From positions 41,470 to 105,469 of the IMG/VR virus record IMGVR_UViG_3300022391_000001: a stretch of DNA of 64,000 bases; one strand, given 5' to 3'. The first letter of the stretch is position 1. Each line of letters starts with the position of its first letter. Below, piece after piece: positions 29,717 through 38,042 of this stretch. Below the pieces are notes generated by a model, which was given only the letters and a program-made list of their open reading frames with translations, ran no database searches and had not been told where the DNA came from. Source of the DNA: a virus. A program made the position numbers and the translations under genes.

Positions 29717-30635
29717 CCCGGTTCCCTTCGATGGCTTCGGCGGCGCGTTTGACAATAGCAGGCCAATCAGACACCCGTTGAATCAGCCGCGTATCCTTCA
29801 ATTCCCTGTTGTATGGCCAATCCAATAACAGAACAGGCACACCTATGGACGCGACTTCCAGACAATGCTTCACCCGGTCCTCCACAAAGAAGGTTGGGCG
29901 CGCTGGAAAGATGTGCTCATAGATCAATTCTGCCTTGTCTTTCCCGAATAAAATCAAGTCATAGGCCATCCCGTGTTCTCTGAGCCAAAACATCGTATCG
30001 GCATACAGGTTCTTGTATTGCGCATATGGCCGTGCTGTCATCAACACGATCTTGAACCCGAGGTCCCGGATGGCTTGCGTTGCTTCAGAAGCCCCTCTTA
30101 TGGGCGGCAGCTCCCGGAATTGGCCACCCCTGTAGAAATCCTCCTTGAGCGATTCAAGCAGAGCGATGGTCCGATCGTTCATTGGGGCTCCGCCCTGGGC
30201 ACTGTTGAGTTTGTCTTGCCACTCGCTCAAATCGGCCAGGCAGTTGTCCACGTCGATGACAACCAAGCGGGTGGAAGTCTCCAGCGCCAAACGCTCCCCT
30301 CGGGCTCGATCATCGACCACCGCCGACTTCCGCATGAACGAGTCATACAGCCCGTCGGAGTCCACCCCGTACAGCTGCGCGATTGCAATCAGATACTTGA
30401 GCACATCGGCGGCTTCATCAGCCAAATTGACCTGCTCCACGGGTCTGCTCCGGAGCACATGCGCCTTGAAGTGCGTGGCGACCCGCATCAGCTCCGCTGC
30501 TTCTTCAAACATCCCCAAGGCCAAGTCCTTGGACACCCGAGCCCGGTCCATCGGCGACATCGCCGATGGGTCCAGGTTGAACGTCTCTTGCTGTCGCGCT
30601 TGGCGCTTGAACATCTCATCCCATCGGTCGGACAT
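29697..30635 (-). CDS. Fusion: NTP pyrophosphohydrolase + HAD 5'-nucleotidase
   Basis: Residues 1-110 are an all-alpha NTP-PPase (EEAAE at 44-48, DEAADVLKY at 73-81). Residues 120-300 are a HAD-type nucleotidase of the NT5C kind: DVDNC (128-132) is motif I, VLMTARP motif II, and FFVEDR motif IV. Together they could take a dNTP to dNMP and then to the nucleoside, removing a nucleotide from the pool. Start at the MSDRW ATG; overlap with the FAD enzyme gene is 20 bases. No break or frameshift was seen between domains. Confidence 0.8.
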   Translation of the reverse strand: MSDRWDEMFKRQARQQETFNLDPSAMSPMDRARVSKDLALGMFEEAAELMRVATHFKAHVLRSRPVEQVNLADEAADVLKYLIAIAQLYGVDSDGLYDSFMRKSAVVDDRARGERLALETSTRLVVIDVDNCLADLSEWQDKLNSAQGGAPMNDRTIALLESLKEDFYRGGQFRELPPIRGASEATQAIRDLGFKIVLMTARPYAQYKNLYADTMFWLREHGMAYDLILFGKDKAELIYEHIFPARPTFFVEDRVKHCLEVASIGVPVLLLDWPYNRELKDTRLIQRVSDWPAIVKRAAEAIEGNRDEHHRD

Positions 30636-31593
30636 CGAACCATCTCTCAGCCAGGTCAATCGCATCCTCCAACACCACATCCATGGTGGAGCGTGAATTC
30701 CATGTCGCAAATCGGCCCAGCGGTGCTATGTTATTTGGCCACTCGGGCTCCACTTCCAACGGCAGCAGATGCCCCTTCAACCCCTCCGTCACTTGATCTA
30801 TGGCCCACCCATCCTGAAAGATGAAATTGAGGTCAGAGTGCATCCTCGGGACATCCAACTGGCCGTTGATCTCCACGGAGTAGCCGGAGCCCGACGGCGA
30901 GAAACGGTGAACGGCGTCGGCAGGGGTGTACGGTGTGTACACATAGTCCCATTGGACGTATCGGTCCCGCAGGGGATGGACCTGGATGACGTTCAGCTTC
31001 ATCGCAACGCCCTCCGGCACATAGAAGTCAGCCATCCGACGCACCGCCCACAACGGAATTGTGACCACGCAGTAGTCATAGGGCACTGACACCCCTGATG
31101 CGGTCTGCAACGCACCACCCCGGATCCCCGTCACCGCCGTCTTCATCACCATGAGCCCACCGGCCAATTTCGTGATCACCTCTGGGAAGTGAGCCCGGAT
31201 GGCCTTGCGGGGCTTGGCTGCCGCCGGATCATTCATCGCCGTCGCTGCGGACTCCGCGTCCGCTTCTGTGCGTCGCGTCTTGCGGTAGTGATCGGCTCGT
31301 ATCCGGGCTGCCTCGGAGCCCGGAAGCGAGTGCAAATATTTGGGATAGGGATGCACCCCGCCGCGAAGCATGATCCCGCCTGAAATCGCATAGTCGCTGT
31401 AGACCACCCCCAATTCATCAAACAGGTTGATCATCCCGATGGTGTGGTGAATGTATTTGAGCCCTCCGGCGAGAAATTCCCCGCCCAAGGCGCCCGACTC
31501 TATCACCAGAACCTCCGCTTGCAGTCGCCTGAACACATACGACGCGATCAGTCCAGACATACCACCGCCGATGAGAACCACGCGCGGTTTCAT
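30616..31593 (-). CDS. FAD-dependent oxidoreductase
   Basis: Residues 4-34 form an FAD-binding Rossmann unit (VVLIGGGMSGL, then VLVIESG). GGEFLAGGLKYIHH resembles the amine oxidase/UDP-galactopyranose mutase class. 325 residues, shorter than typical amine oxidases (400-450). Some hypermodifying phages encode FAD lyases/oxidases acting on amino-acid-linked thymine; whether this protein does so is unknown. First gene of the 31.6-26.1 kb operon; GGGG precedes its ATG. Confidence 0.75.
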   Translation of the reverse strand: MKPRVVLIGGGMSGLIASYVFRRLQAEVLVIESGALGGEFLAGGLKYIHHTIGMINLFDELGVVYSDYAISGGIMLRGGVHPYPKYLHSLPGSEAARIRADHYRKTRRTEADAESAATAMNDPAAAKPRKAIRAHFPEVITKLAGGLMVMKTAVTGIRGGALQTASGVSVPYDYCVVTIPLWAVRRMADFYVPEGVAMKLNVIQVHPLRDRYVQWDYVYTPYTPADAVHRFSPSGSGYSVEINGQLDVPRMHSDLNFIFQDGWAIDQVTEGLKGHLLPLEVEPEWPNNIAPLGRFATWNSRSTMDVVLEDAIDLAERWFDVRPMG

Positions 31594-31645
31594 TGATTGC
31601 CCCAATTATTGTTGGATTAAAAGGCGGGTGACGCCGCTGATGGCC

Positions 31646-31659
31646 GGAAGTCAGCCATG
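31646..31659 (+). promoter_or_regulatory. Plus-strand copy of the conserved start region
   Basis: GGAAGTCAGCC-ATG on the plus strand inside the 122-bp gap (31594-31715). It is identical to the CobS and CobT start regions but points the other way, and opens a 37-codon frame (MKTHHRGATHAST...) to about 31770. On the plus strand TTGATT, 17 bp, ATTAAA could be a promoter. It may be a small antisense gene or a relic of rearrangement. Confidence 0.3.
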
Positions 31660-31715
31660 AAAACCCACCATCGCGGCGCCACCCACGCCTCCACCGAGCC
31701 CCGGACAAGGAAAGC

Positions 31716-32588
31716 TCATACTGGTGGAGGCAACCAGTTTAGTCTACCCTCACGGATCATCCGCCCGTAAACCTGCGCCACAAACCTCGCTCCGTCCTTG
31801 TCGTGATCTGAGGCACGAGAAGTGAAGAAACCATCGACATGCGGGGCCAAGTGGAGCTGTTTGAGTTCAGCTTGAGAAACACCCTTCCACTCCGTCGCTC
31901 GGAGCGGTGTCAAGACATCTACCAGCCCAGTCCGTGGCTTGAAGAGAACCAACGCCAATGGCTGGTCCCGCCCGCTCGATGTTCTCACATAGATTGACAT
32001 GTATTTGCTCTTCTTGCGCCTATCCGATGTGTACAGCCGTCCCGGCAAGAGCGCTTGGGAGCCCTTGGGATACTTGTACGGGATCTGCTCCAGCAACGCC
32101 GCTCGGAAGTGCTCAAAAATCTTGTAACAGTCCAACCGGTTGCGGATCGACAACGCCACCAGCGCTTCCGTCGCCGCGCTCTGCGAACAATCGCGTGGCA
32201 GCCGCTTGTTCTTGCGTCGCCCCTTCGCGCTGCGAATCATGTGTTTGCGTGGTGTTACCTTGGACGGATCCCTCTTGGACAATCCGCCCCGGATGCCCCA
32301 ACGCCGGATGACCTTGTCCAGCTCTTTCATGAACTCGGTGGCATCCTGCTTGGCGATGGCGTAATGATCCTCCACTCCGTCCACCTCGCACAGCTGGATC
32401 TCCACCAAATCGTCCGTGGTCTTCTTGCTTTCCCTCAAATAGATCTGGAAGGCAGCACAGTGGTTCCGCCACAAACAAGGCTCGCTCTGATCCGGATCTT
32501 CGTGCTCCGGTTCCCCGTCACAGGTCTCATCCCCACGCTCGTATTGCCCCACGCAGGGTGGCATGTATTTGTTGGCATCGTCGCTCAT
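31716..32588 (-). CDS. Hypothetical protein, 290 aa
   Basis: ATGA overlap with the sigma factor gene fixes the start (MSDDANKY). The N-terminal 50 residues have five cysteines in Cys-x2-type pairs (PPCVGQYERGDETC, then PCLWRNHC), possibly a zinc site. Basic residues at 110-135 (KHMIRSAKGRRKNKR) and an alpha/beta C-terminus follow. It might act with the sigma factor it is cotranscribed with. No family recognised. Confidence 0.6.
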   Translation of the reverse strand: MSDDANKYMPPCVGQYERGDETCDGEPEHEDPDQSEPCLWRNHCAAFQIYLRESKKTTDDLVEIQLCEVDGVEDHYAIAKQDATEFMKELDKVIRRWGIRGGLSKRDPSKVTPRKHMIRSAKGRRKNKRLPRDCSQSAATEALVALSIRNRLDCYKIFEHFRAALLEQIPYKYPKGSQALLPGRLYTSDRRKKSKYMSIYVRTSSGRDQPLALVLFKPRTGLVDVLTPLRATEWKGVSQAELKQLHLAPHVDGFFTSRASDHDKDGARFVAQVYGRMIREGRLNWLPPPV

Positions 32589-33661
32589 TCTTGCCCCTCC
32601 TTGAGCCGCTTCACCAGGTCCCCATACCAACCTACAGGCACCTTTTCGCGTGCGCCGTCGGCACCGTAGACCACACCTAACAGCGCGTTGAATTTCCCCT
32701 CAAGCACCAATGTGCGGCGGAGCTTCCCCTTGCCCAAGACCAACACCACGCCCCACTCATAACGCTCGATCATCCGAGACCACTCACCGGCTGCCTGGAA
32801 GTGATCCGGCTCCGCCGCGTAGCCCGGAATTGGCCGAGGGTCCAATCCCCTCCGCTCGATCACCTCTGCCACAAACTCGTGATCGTGATAAGGGGCCTTG
32901 CTGATGTGAATCACCGGCCACCCCTTTTCTGCTACTGCCTCGCCAAACAATTCGCTGAATTCCGAGTCATACTTGGCCATTTTTGTGAACAACAAACGGA
33001 TTTTGTGCAAGCTCCAATCAACTGTGTTCTTGGTGACCCCTAAGTAGCGTGCGATGGCGATGCTGGGGACTTCCTTGCTCGCGTCGCCGCCGCTGTTCTT
33101 GATCATCTTCAGCAGCTCCACCGACGGATTGCATCGGGCTGTAAATACCTTCTTGTCCAACCCCGTCAAGGTGTTGAGCAGTCGGAGCTTCATCCGCTTC
33201 GCTTGCGCGTCCAACTCCGCCCAGCTACACACCACCTCGGGCGATTCATCCGACGCTGCCGGCTCATAGCCCCAACCGTCGCCGTCCCATGCGAGCATGT
33301 CATCGAGCGACAACAATGGAAGTGGACGCTTCACGGCGTTGCCGTCGGCGTCGGTCACGATCACAAAGGGAGTCCGACACTGCGCCAGCTCGTGATACAC
33401 CAGACCAAGGTAGGCATTGGTCAGGACGCGGCTGGCATAGGCCACCAAGCCGCCCTTCGCCTTGTTGTAGTCGTATCGCAACAGCGCGCCGAGAAGGGCC
33501 AACCGTCCCTCCTGGATGGCGTCGTCCACGCCGATGGACGGGAGCGAGCGGTGCAACGCCCGGCTCTTATGGAGGATGGCTGGATACACCCTCCGCTCGA
33601 TGTCGGGGTACATCTCCCGGAGCGCTTCAGGGCAGCGCCAGCCCTCTGGGAAGGTGGTCAC
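32585..33661 (-). CDS. Divergent sigma-70-family factor
   Basis: Residues 44-95 resemble sigma region 2: VDDAIQEGRLALLGALLRYDYNKAKGGLVAYASRVL, the pattern core helix plus YAS-R. Residues about 200-225 (PSIAIARYLGVTKNTVDWSLHKIR) look like region 4 helix-turn-helix. Between them lies a divergent segment; the last 130 residues are unlike sigma. GTG start, GTGA overlap with the VWA gene. Likely a phage late or middle factor comparable in role to T4 gp55, inferred from pattern. Confidence 0.7.
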   Translation of the reverse strand: MTTFPEGWRCPEALREMYPDIERRVYPAILHKSRALHRSLPSIGVDDAIQEGRLALLGALLRYDYNKAKGGLVAYASRVLTNAYLGLVYHELAQCRTPFVIVTDADGNAVKRPLPLLSLDDMLAWDGDGWGYEPAASDESPEVVCSWAELDAQAKRMKLRLLNTLTGLDKKVFTARCNPSVELLKMIKNSGGDASKEVPSIAIARYLGVTKNTVDWSLHKIRLLFTKMAKYDSEFSELFGEAVAEKGWPVIHISKAPYHDHEFVAEVIERRGLDPRPIPGYAAEPDHFQAAGEWSRMIERYEWGVVLVLGKGKLRRTLVLEGKFNALLGVVYGADGAREKVPVGWYGDLVKRLKEGQE

Positions 33662-35631
33662 GCTGCCACTCCCTTCTTGCCCTTGAGCAACTGGCTCCGC
33701 ATCAGCTTGTACACTTCAACGGCCAATGCCTCAATGTCGTTCACGATGACATGGGTGGCGCCGTGCCGCTCGTTGTAGAAGTCCTGGACGGTCCTGGTCT
33801 GTGCGCCGATCCCAATCACCTCGATGCCCGAGCGTGTGATCTTCTGGATTGCTTCCTTGAGTGCCTTCTCGTTGGTATCTATCGCGACACCGCCGCCTGC
33901 CGGTTGGCCGTCAGAGAGCACGAACATGATCTTGCGTGTCTCGGAGCGCTTCGCCAGCCGCTCCGCGACCATCATCACCGCTTCACAGTCCACGTTGTCT
34001 TGGCGGCCCGTGATCGTCGTGAGACGGCTCCGCACCTTGCGGTAGGACTCGCTGAACGCCTTGAACATGTGGTATTCCATCGGTGCCATGCGGCTGTAGC
34101 CGTCCCGCTCGCAGCGGATACTGTCGCGAGTGCGAGTGTGGAAACCGATGATCTCAAATGGAATGTTCAGCGCGGCGAAAGTCTCACCCAGCGCCACTGC
34201 CATCAGCTTCGCCTGGTATGCTTTGGTGGTGTAGCTGTATCGGCTGTTGCCGTCGCCGTTGCCCATCGAGCCGCTGAGGTCGATGAGGATGCTGATCGCG
34301 GTGTCTAGCTTCTCGCCCTGCTCTTCAACCTGAAACACCGCCCGGTTGCCGGTGCGCACAGAAGCGAGCCTGGAGCTGTCCAACTCGCCGCTCCGCTGAT
34401 CGCCGATGAGCTTGGATGCCGCCCGAGCCCGAATGACGGTGGTGAGCTTGCCCTTCAGCCCTCGGATCTGCGCGGCCACCTTCTCTTTGATGACGTTGTA
34501 CTCCAGGTTGCTGTCGGCACGAGTGTGCGGGATAATCTGTGCATCCGCCGCTGCCGCTTGCGGGTGTGCGGAGTATCGGCGATTGCGGCTGCCGTCGGCG
34601 CGAGCGGCGTCAATCACTTGCTCCTTGGCCAGCTCCATGAGGTCGCCGTTGTCGGCGTCCTTGAGCATCGCTTGGCGGCCAGCTTCGGCGGCTGCTTCAC
34701 GGGCTGCCTCGTCACCTTCGCCACCGCTGTCCTCGGAAGCCCCTCCGCTGCCCGTCTCTGCGTCTTTGTCCTCGCCCTCATCCTCGCCCTTGGACTCGCC
34801 TGAATCCTGGTCTTCTGCGGCATCCTCGTCATCCTCGTCACCAGCGGCACTGGACTCGCCGTCTGCCTCGTCACCCTCGTCACCGGCGGAGCCGCTCTGC
34901 TCGCCCTGCTCACCCTCGGACTCGCCCTGCTGACCCTGCTCGCTCTGCGCTTGGTCGGCGTCTTGGCCCTGCTCGCCCTTCTGCTGCGGCTCGCCCTTCT
35001 GCTGCTCGGGCTGTTCCAGCTCTTCAGCCTTGTCGCCGATCTTCTTGATCGCGCTACGGGCCAGCGCCAGACTGTCGGAGCCCCAACGGGACTTCGGGCC
35101 AGCGGCGATCTCGTCAGCAACGGCGTCCATGTAGGGTGTGAACTCGGCAGGCATCCAGCTCGTGTCCAGGCCGTGCGCCGCGAAGATGATGCCGCACCCG
35201 AGGGTGTGCCAGAAATTCTTGGAGTGATCGGACTTCTGCTGATACTGCCGGACGCTGTTGAGGTTGGCGGCGGCCAAATTCTCCGCCATCCCCGGATACC
35301 TGGCGCTGTACTTGTGCTCAATCCGGATGTCCTCAAACACGTTGAGGAGCATCTTCTCACGATTGGTCCGGCACTTCCGGCAAAGCTGAAGCGGAGTGAT
35401 CTGCCCGGCGTCGGCGTGATCCCGCTCGTCAGCTACGTGCGCCGTCTCGTGGTCGAGAAGCCCGTGGAGAACCTTCTGATCGGCGTCCTTGAGGTGGTCG
35501 GCGTTGAACGGGTACTTGATCGTGTCGCCGTCGGTGCAGCACTCATATCCCGAGGGCACTACGTTGACCTGCCAATTGCGGCTCATCGCCCGAGCGATGT
35601 TCGTGAAAAGGGAGCTTCGGTCTGTGATCAT
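33658..35631 (-). CDS. CobT-like VWA-domain protein
   Basis: Partner of the CobS-like ATPase encoded upstream. The N-terminus has an HETAH-like motif (LLDHETAHVADER), as in metal-dependent proteases or CobT-type folds. A long acidic low-complexity stretch covers about residues 210-320. The C-terminal 240 residues are a VWA domain with a MIDAS DLSGS motif. 657 residues. CobS/CobT pairs are chaperone-like in cobalamin synthesis; phage versions have no settled role. Has its own promoter P5 and the AGGAAGTCAGCC start region. Confidence 0.85.
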   Translation of the reverse strand: MITDRSSLFTNIARAMSRNWQVNVVPSGYECCTDGDTIKYPFNADHLKDADQKVLHGLLDHETAHVADERDHADAGQITPLQLCRKCRTNREKMLLNVFEDIRIEHKYSARYPGMAENLAAANLNSVRQYQQKSDHSKNFWHTLGCGIIFAAHGLDTSWMPAEFTPYMDAVADEIAAGPKSRWGSDSLALARSAIKKIGDKAEELEQPEQQKGEPQQKGEQGQDADQAQSEQGQQGESEGEQGEQSGSAGDEGDEADGESSAAGDEDDEDAAEDQDSGESKGEDEGEDKDAETGSGGASEDSGGEGDEAAREAAAEAGRQAMLKDADNGDLMELAKEQVIDAARADGSRNRRYSAHPQAAAADAQIIPHTRADSNLEYNVIKEKVAAQIRGLKGKLTTVIRARAASKLIGDQRSGELDSSRLASVRTGNRAVFQVEEQGEKLDTAISILIDLSGSMGNGDGNSRYSYTTKAYQAKLMAVALGETFAALNIPFEIIGFHTRTRDSIRCERDGYSRMAPMEYHMFKAFSESYRKVRSRLTTITGRQDNVDCEAVMMVAERLAKRSETRKIMFVLSDGQPAGGGVAIDTNEKALKEAIQKITRSGIEVIGIGAQTRTVQDFYNERHGATHVIVNDIEALAVEVYKLMRSQLLKGKKGVAA

Positions 35632-35666
35632 GGCTGACTTCCTTGCTTGTCCTTGTCCTATTCCCT

Positions 35667-35695
35667 AGCATAATTGATGCGTGTTCAGAAGTCGA
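35667..35695 (-). promoter_or_regulatory. Promoter P5
   Basis: Minus strand: TCGACT (35690-35695), 17-bp spacer, TATGCT (35667-35672). Drives the CobT-like gene and probably the sigma factor and following operon. Confidence 0.75.
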
Positions 35696-35709
35696 CCCCA
35701 AATTAAGGC

Positions 35710-35731
35710 AAAATCGACCTTGGGGGCCAAC
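35710..35731. promoter_or_regulatory. Conserved upstream element, copy d
   Basis: Minus strand: GTTGGCCCCCAAGG followed by TCGATTTTG, matching copy a apart from one or two bases, with TTGG-CCC-CCAA symmetry. Begins 15 bp upstream of the P5 -35 box. The adjacent A-run is missing. Confidence 0.55.
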
Positions 35732-35733
35732 TA

Positions 35734-36909
35734 TCATGCAACATCGCCACCGAAATAGCGCTGAATCAGGTTATCCACGAATTTGGCGTCATCAGCTGAC
35801 AGCTTGTTGACGACGGTGATCTGCGCGGCGCGGCGGGCATCGCGCATCCGGACTGCCTTGCTAGCCCACGCGATCAGCCGGCGAGTGCTGAAGGTGCAGT
35901 AGCACATCTCGTTGGCAAGGGCTTCTCGGACCTTGGATGCGATGGTGACCATCTTCTCTGCGATGGCCCGATTCACGCGGGTGCGATTCATCAGGATCTC
36001 AACCTCTGTCTCCTTGGCGGGATAGTTTGCCTTGATGACCACGCCGAAGCGGTCCAGGGTTGCCTCGTTGATCACGTTGGTGCCGGCGTACAACCCGGTG
36101 TCGTCGCCGCGCCCGTTGGTGTTGTCGGTCGCCATGAAGCGGAAACTGGCGTGAGGCACGACCACTTCGCCGCCGTTGTCGGTGAGCACGAGCGGCTTGC
36201 CTTCCAGGACGGCTTGGAGCTTCATGAGGATGCCGGCCGGAGCGGCGGTGATCTCGTCAAGCAGGAGCCACCAGCCGTTGCGCATCGCTTGGGGCAGGAG
36301 CCCGTCGCGCCAAACGGTCGTGCCGTCGGCGGCGATCTCGTGGAAGCCCACAAACTCGGCAGTGGTAAAGCGCTGGTTGAGCTGGACTCGGACGCAAGGC
36401 TGGTTGAGCATCGCTGCCAGCTCTTCAACGAGCGTGGACTTGCCGCAGCCGGTTGGACCGTAGATGAACGCGGGGCTGTTCTCTTCAACGGCCAACCCCA
36501 ACTCCTCCAACATCTGCTCCTCAGTCTTGCCGACCATCCAGTTGGGATTGTGCTTCGGCACGTACACGCCGTCATCGGCTCCGAGGTCCCGGCGGATCTT
36601 GAGCTGGACGCAACCGAAGTGGAGGGTGTCGGGCGAAGCGACGGGCTTGGCTTCCTCAATCGGGTATCCCGTCGGCGACGTCACCGGCTTGGGCGCGGTG
36701 ACCTTGTTCTGACCGGATTTGGCGCGGTGACGCGCCGTCGCGCTGATTGTCGGAGCCCCGGGGAAGCGCTCGTTGTACTCTGCGACGTTGGTCTTGTGCG
36801 CGAAACCGAGGTGCGCGTCTAGGCGGTGATACCAACACTCGCACAACTTACATTGGATCTTCTCGGAGCCGTCTTTGTCGAAGCGCTCGTGCTTAGCGTC
36901 CTTGGCCAT
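35734..36909 (-). CDS. CobS-like AAA+ ATPase (MoxR class)
   Basis: AAA+ ATPase with Walker A GPTGCGKST (about residues 154-162), Walker B LLLDEI, a sensor FMATDNT and an arginine-finger region after NEATLDRF. The N-terminus has a Cys-x2-Cys/His cluster (CKLCECWYHRLDAHLGFAH) of a C2H2-like finger. 391 residues. MoxR/CobS ATPases act with VWA proteins, here the adjacent gene. Own promoter P6 and AGGAAGTCAGCC start region. Confidence 0.88.
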   Translation of the reverse strand: MAKDAKHERFDKDGSEKIQCKLCECWYHRLDAHLGFAHKTNVAEYNERFPGAPTISATARHRAKSGQNKVTAPKPVTSPTGYPIEEAKPVASPDTLHFGCVQLKIRRDLGADDGVYVPKHNPNWMVGKTEEQMLEELGLAVEENSPAFIYGPTGCGKSTLVEELAAMLNQPCVRVQLNQRFTTAEFVGFHEIAADGTTVWRDGLLPQAMRNGWWLLLDEITAAPAGILMKLQAVLEGKPLVLTDNGGEVVVPHASFRFMATDNTNGRGDDTGLYAGTNVINEATLDRFGVVIKANYPAKETEVEILMNRTRVNRAIAEKMVTIASKVREALANEMCYCTFSTRRLIAWASKAVRMRDARRAAQITVVNKLSADDAKFVDNLIQRYFGGDVA

Positions 36910-36969
36910 GGCTGACTTCCTTGTGCTAACTGTCTTGTTTTGTCCGGTTGCTCTTGTCCGTTATCTGAT

Positions 36970-36998
36970 AGCATAATTCCATCCATCGCAAAAGTCGA
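36970..36998 (-). promoter_or_regulatory. Promoter P6
   Basis: Minus strand: TCGACT (36993-36998), 17-bp spacer with ATGGATGGA, TATGCT (36970-36975). Drives the CobS-like gene. Confidence 0.78.
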
Positions 36999-37022
36999 GT
37001 GGATATTGACCAGAAAATTGCC

Positions 37023-38042
37023 CTATGCCCTAAGTGCACGATCTTGTTGATACCGATCAGCCAACTTTCTTTGGGCTGAGGCCAATGAAGCGGCCAAGCG
37101 AGCACTCCGCCCACCGGTGTAGCGCTCCGCCGACTCAACCGCCATCCTTGCTTGGTTCCTAGTTGCCGAACCAGGGTCAACCCCATCCGGCAGGCGAGCA
37201 ATGTGGACCGATCCAAACCGACATGTGAGTTGTCGGGCCACGTCATAGGGCGCCGTCTGCTCTTCAGGGTCCAACATCACCGTGATTCCGGCGTCCACAG
37301 GCTTGGCCAACAACATTTCCAGCTGCTCTTTGTGAAGCACCTTGCCCATCAGGGCCAACGCCGGGATGCCGTGCTGCCATAACTTGATGGCGTCCAATGG
37401 CCCCTCAACCAATGCAACGTCGCCATCGAGCGGCGCGTGCTTCCACCCCAACAAAAGGCGCCCGTGGTTGGCGCCCGCTGGGTTCAGGTATTTCGGTTCC
37501 TGCTGGCCCGTCATGTCCCGAGCGGTGAAGCTCCGCCCGTTGGGACACTCGACAGGGATGATGAGACGGCACGCAAACCTGCCTGTGCGGGCCCAACCGA
37601 GCCCCCATTCACGTGCCGTCTCACGCGTCACCCCTCGCTCCCGCAGATACACCGGCATCTTCCATTTCCCTGCTCTGAAGACTGGTATGAACTCGGATGG
37701 AAGCTCCGTGTTCTGCTGAACCTCGGGCTGCTCGCCCCCTCGCATTGCCAGCAAGCGCTGAAGCAACGTCTGCGGAGTCCCTTGCCGCCGGAATTGGACT
37801 GCCCGCCGGAGGATGTATTGGCGTGCCTCGTTGCGGGTGATCCCCTCGACACGCGCAATCAATCCAACCAGCCAGCGTCCCCGCTCCTGGCACTTGAAGC
37901 AGATGTAGTGGCCCTCCTCAGCGTCCACGTAGAATCGGCCATCCTTGCCGCACCAAGGGCACCGCCCCACATACTGATTGGACCCGTTGAGCCTGGCGCC
38001 CTCGATGTGACTCTGACACCATTCTTTGACGTCAAACTGCAT
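37023..38042 (-). CDS. DnaG-type primase
   Basis: Makes RNA primers on the lagging strand with the phage helicase. Zinc ribbon CPWC (28-31) and CFKC (48-51); Toprim acidic motif VEGPLDAIK at 212-220 and MLDPE at 256-260. 339 residues, shorter than bacterial DnaG (about 580) and without its C-terminal helicase-binding domain of usual size. TGATG overlap with the kinase gene sets the start at MQFDVKEW; longer N-terminus rejected. Confidence 0.88.
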   Translation of the reverse strand: MQFDVKEWCQSHIEGARLNGSNQYVGRCPWCGKDGRFYVDAEEGHYICFKCQERGRWLVGLIARVEGITRNEARQYILRRAVQFRRQGTPQTLLQRLLAMRGGEQPEVQQNTELPSEFIPVFRAGKWKMPVYLRERGVTRETAREWGLGWARTGRFACRLIIPVECPNGRSFTARDMTGQQEPKYLNPAGANHGRLLLGWKHAPLDGDVALVEGPLDAIKLWQHGIPALALMGKVLHKEQLEMLLAKPVDAGITVMLDPEEQTAPYDVARQLTCRFGSVHIARLPDGVDPGSATRNQARMAVESAERYTGGRSARLAASLASAQRKLADRYQQDRALRA

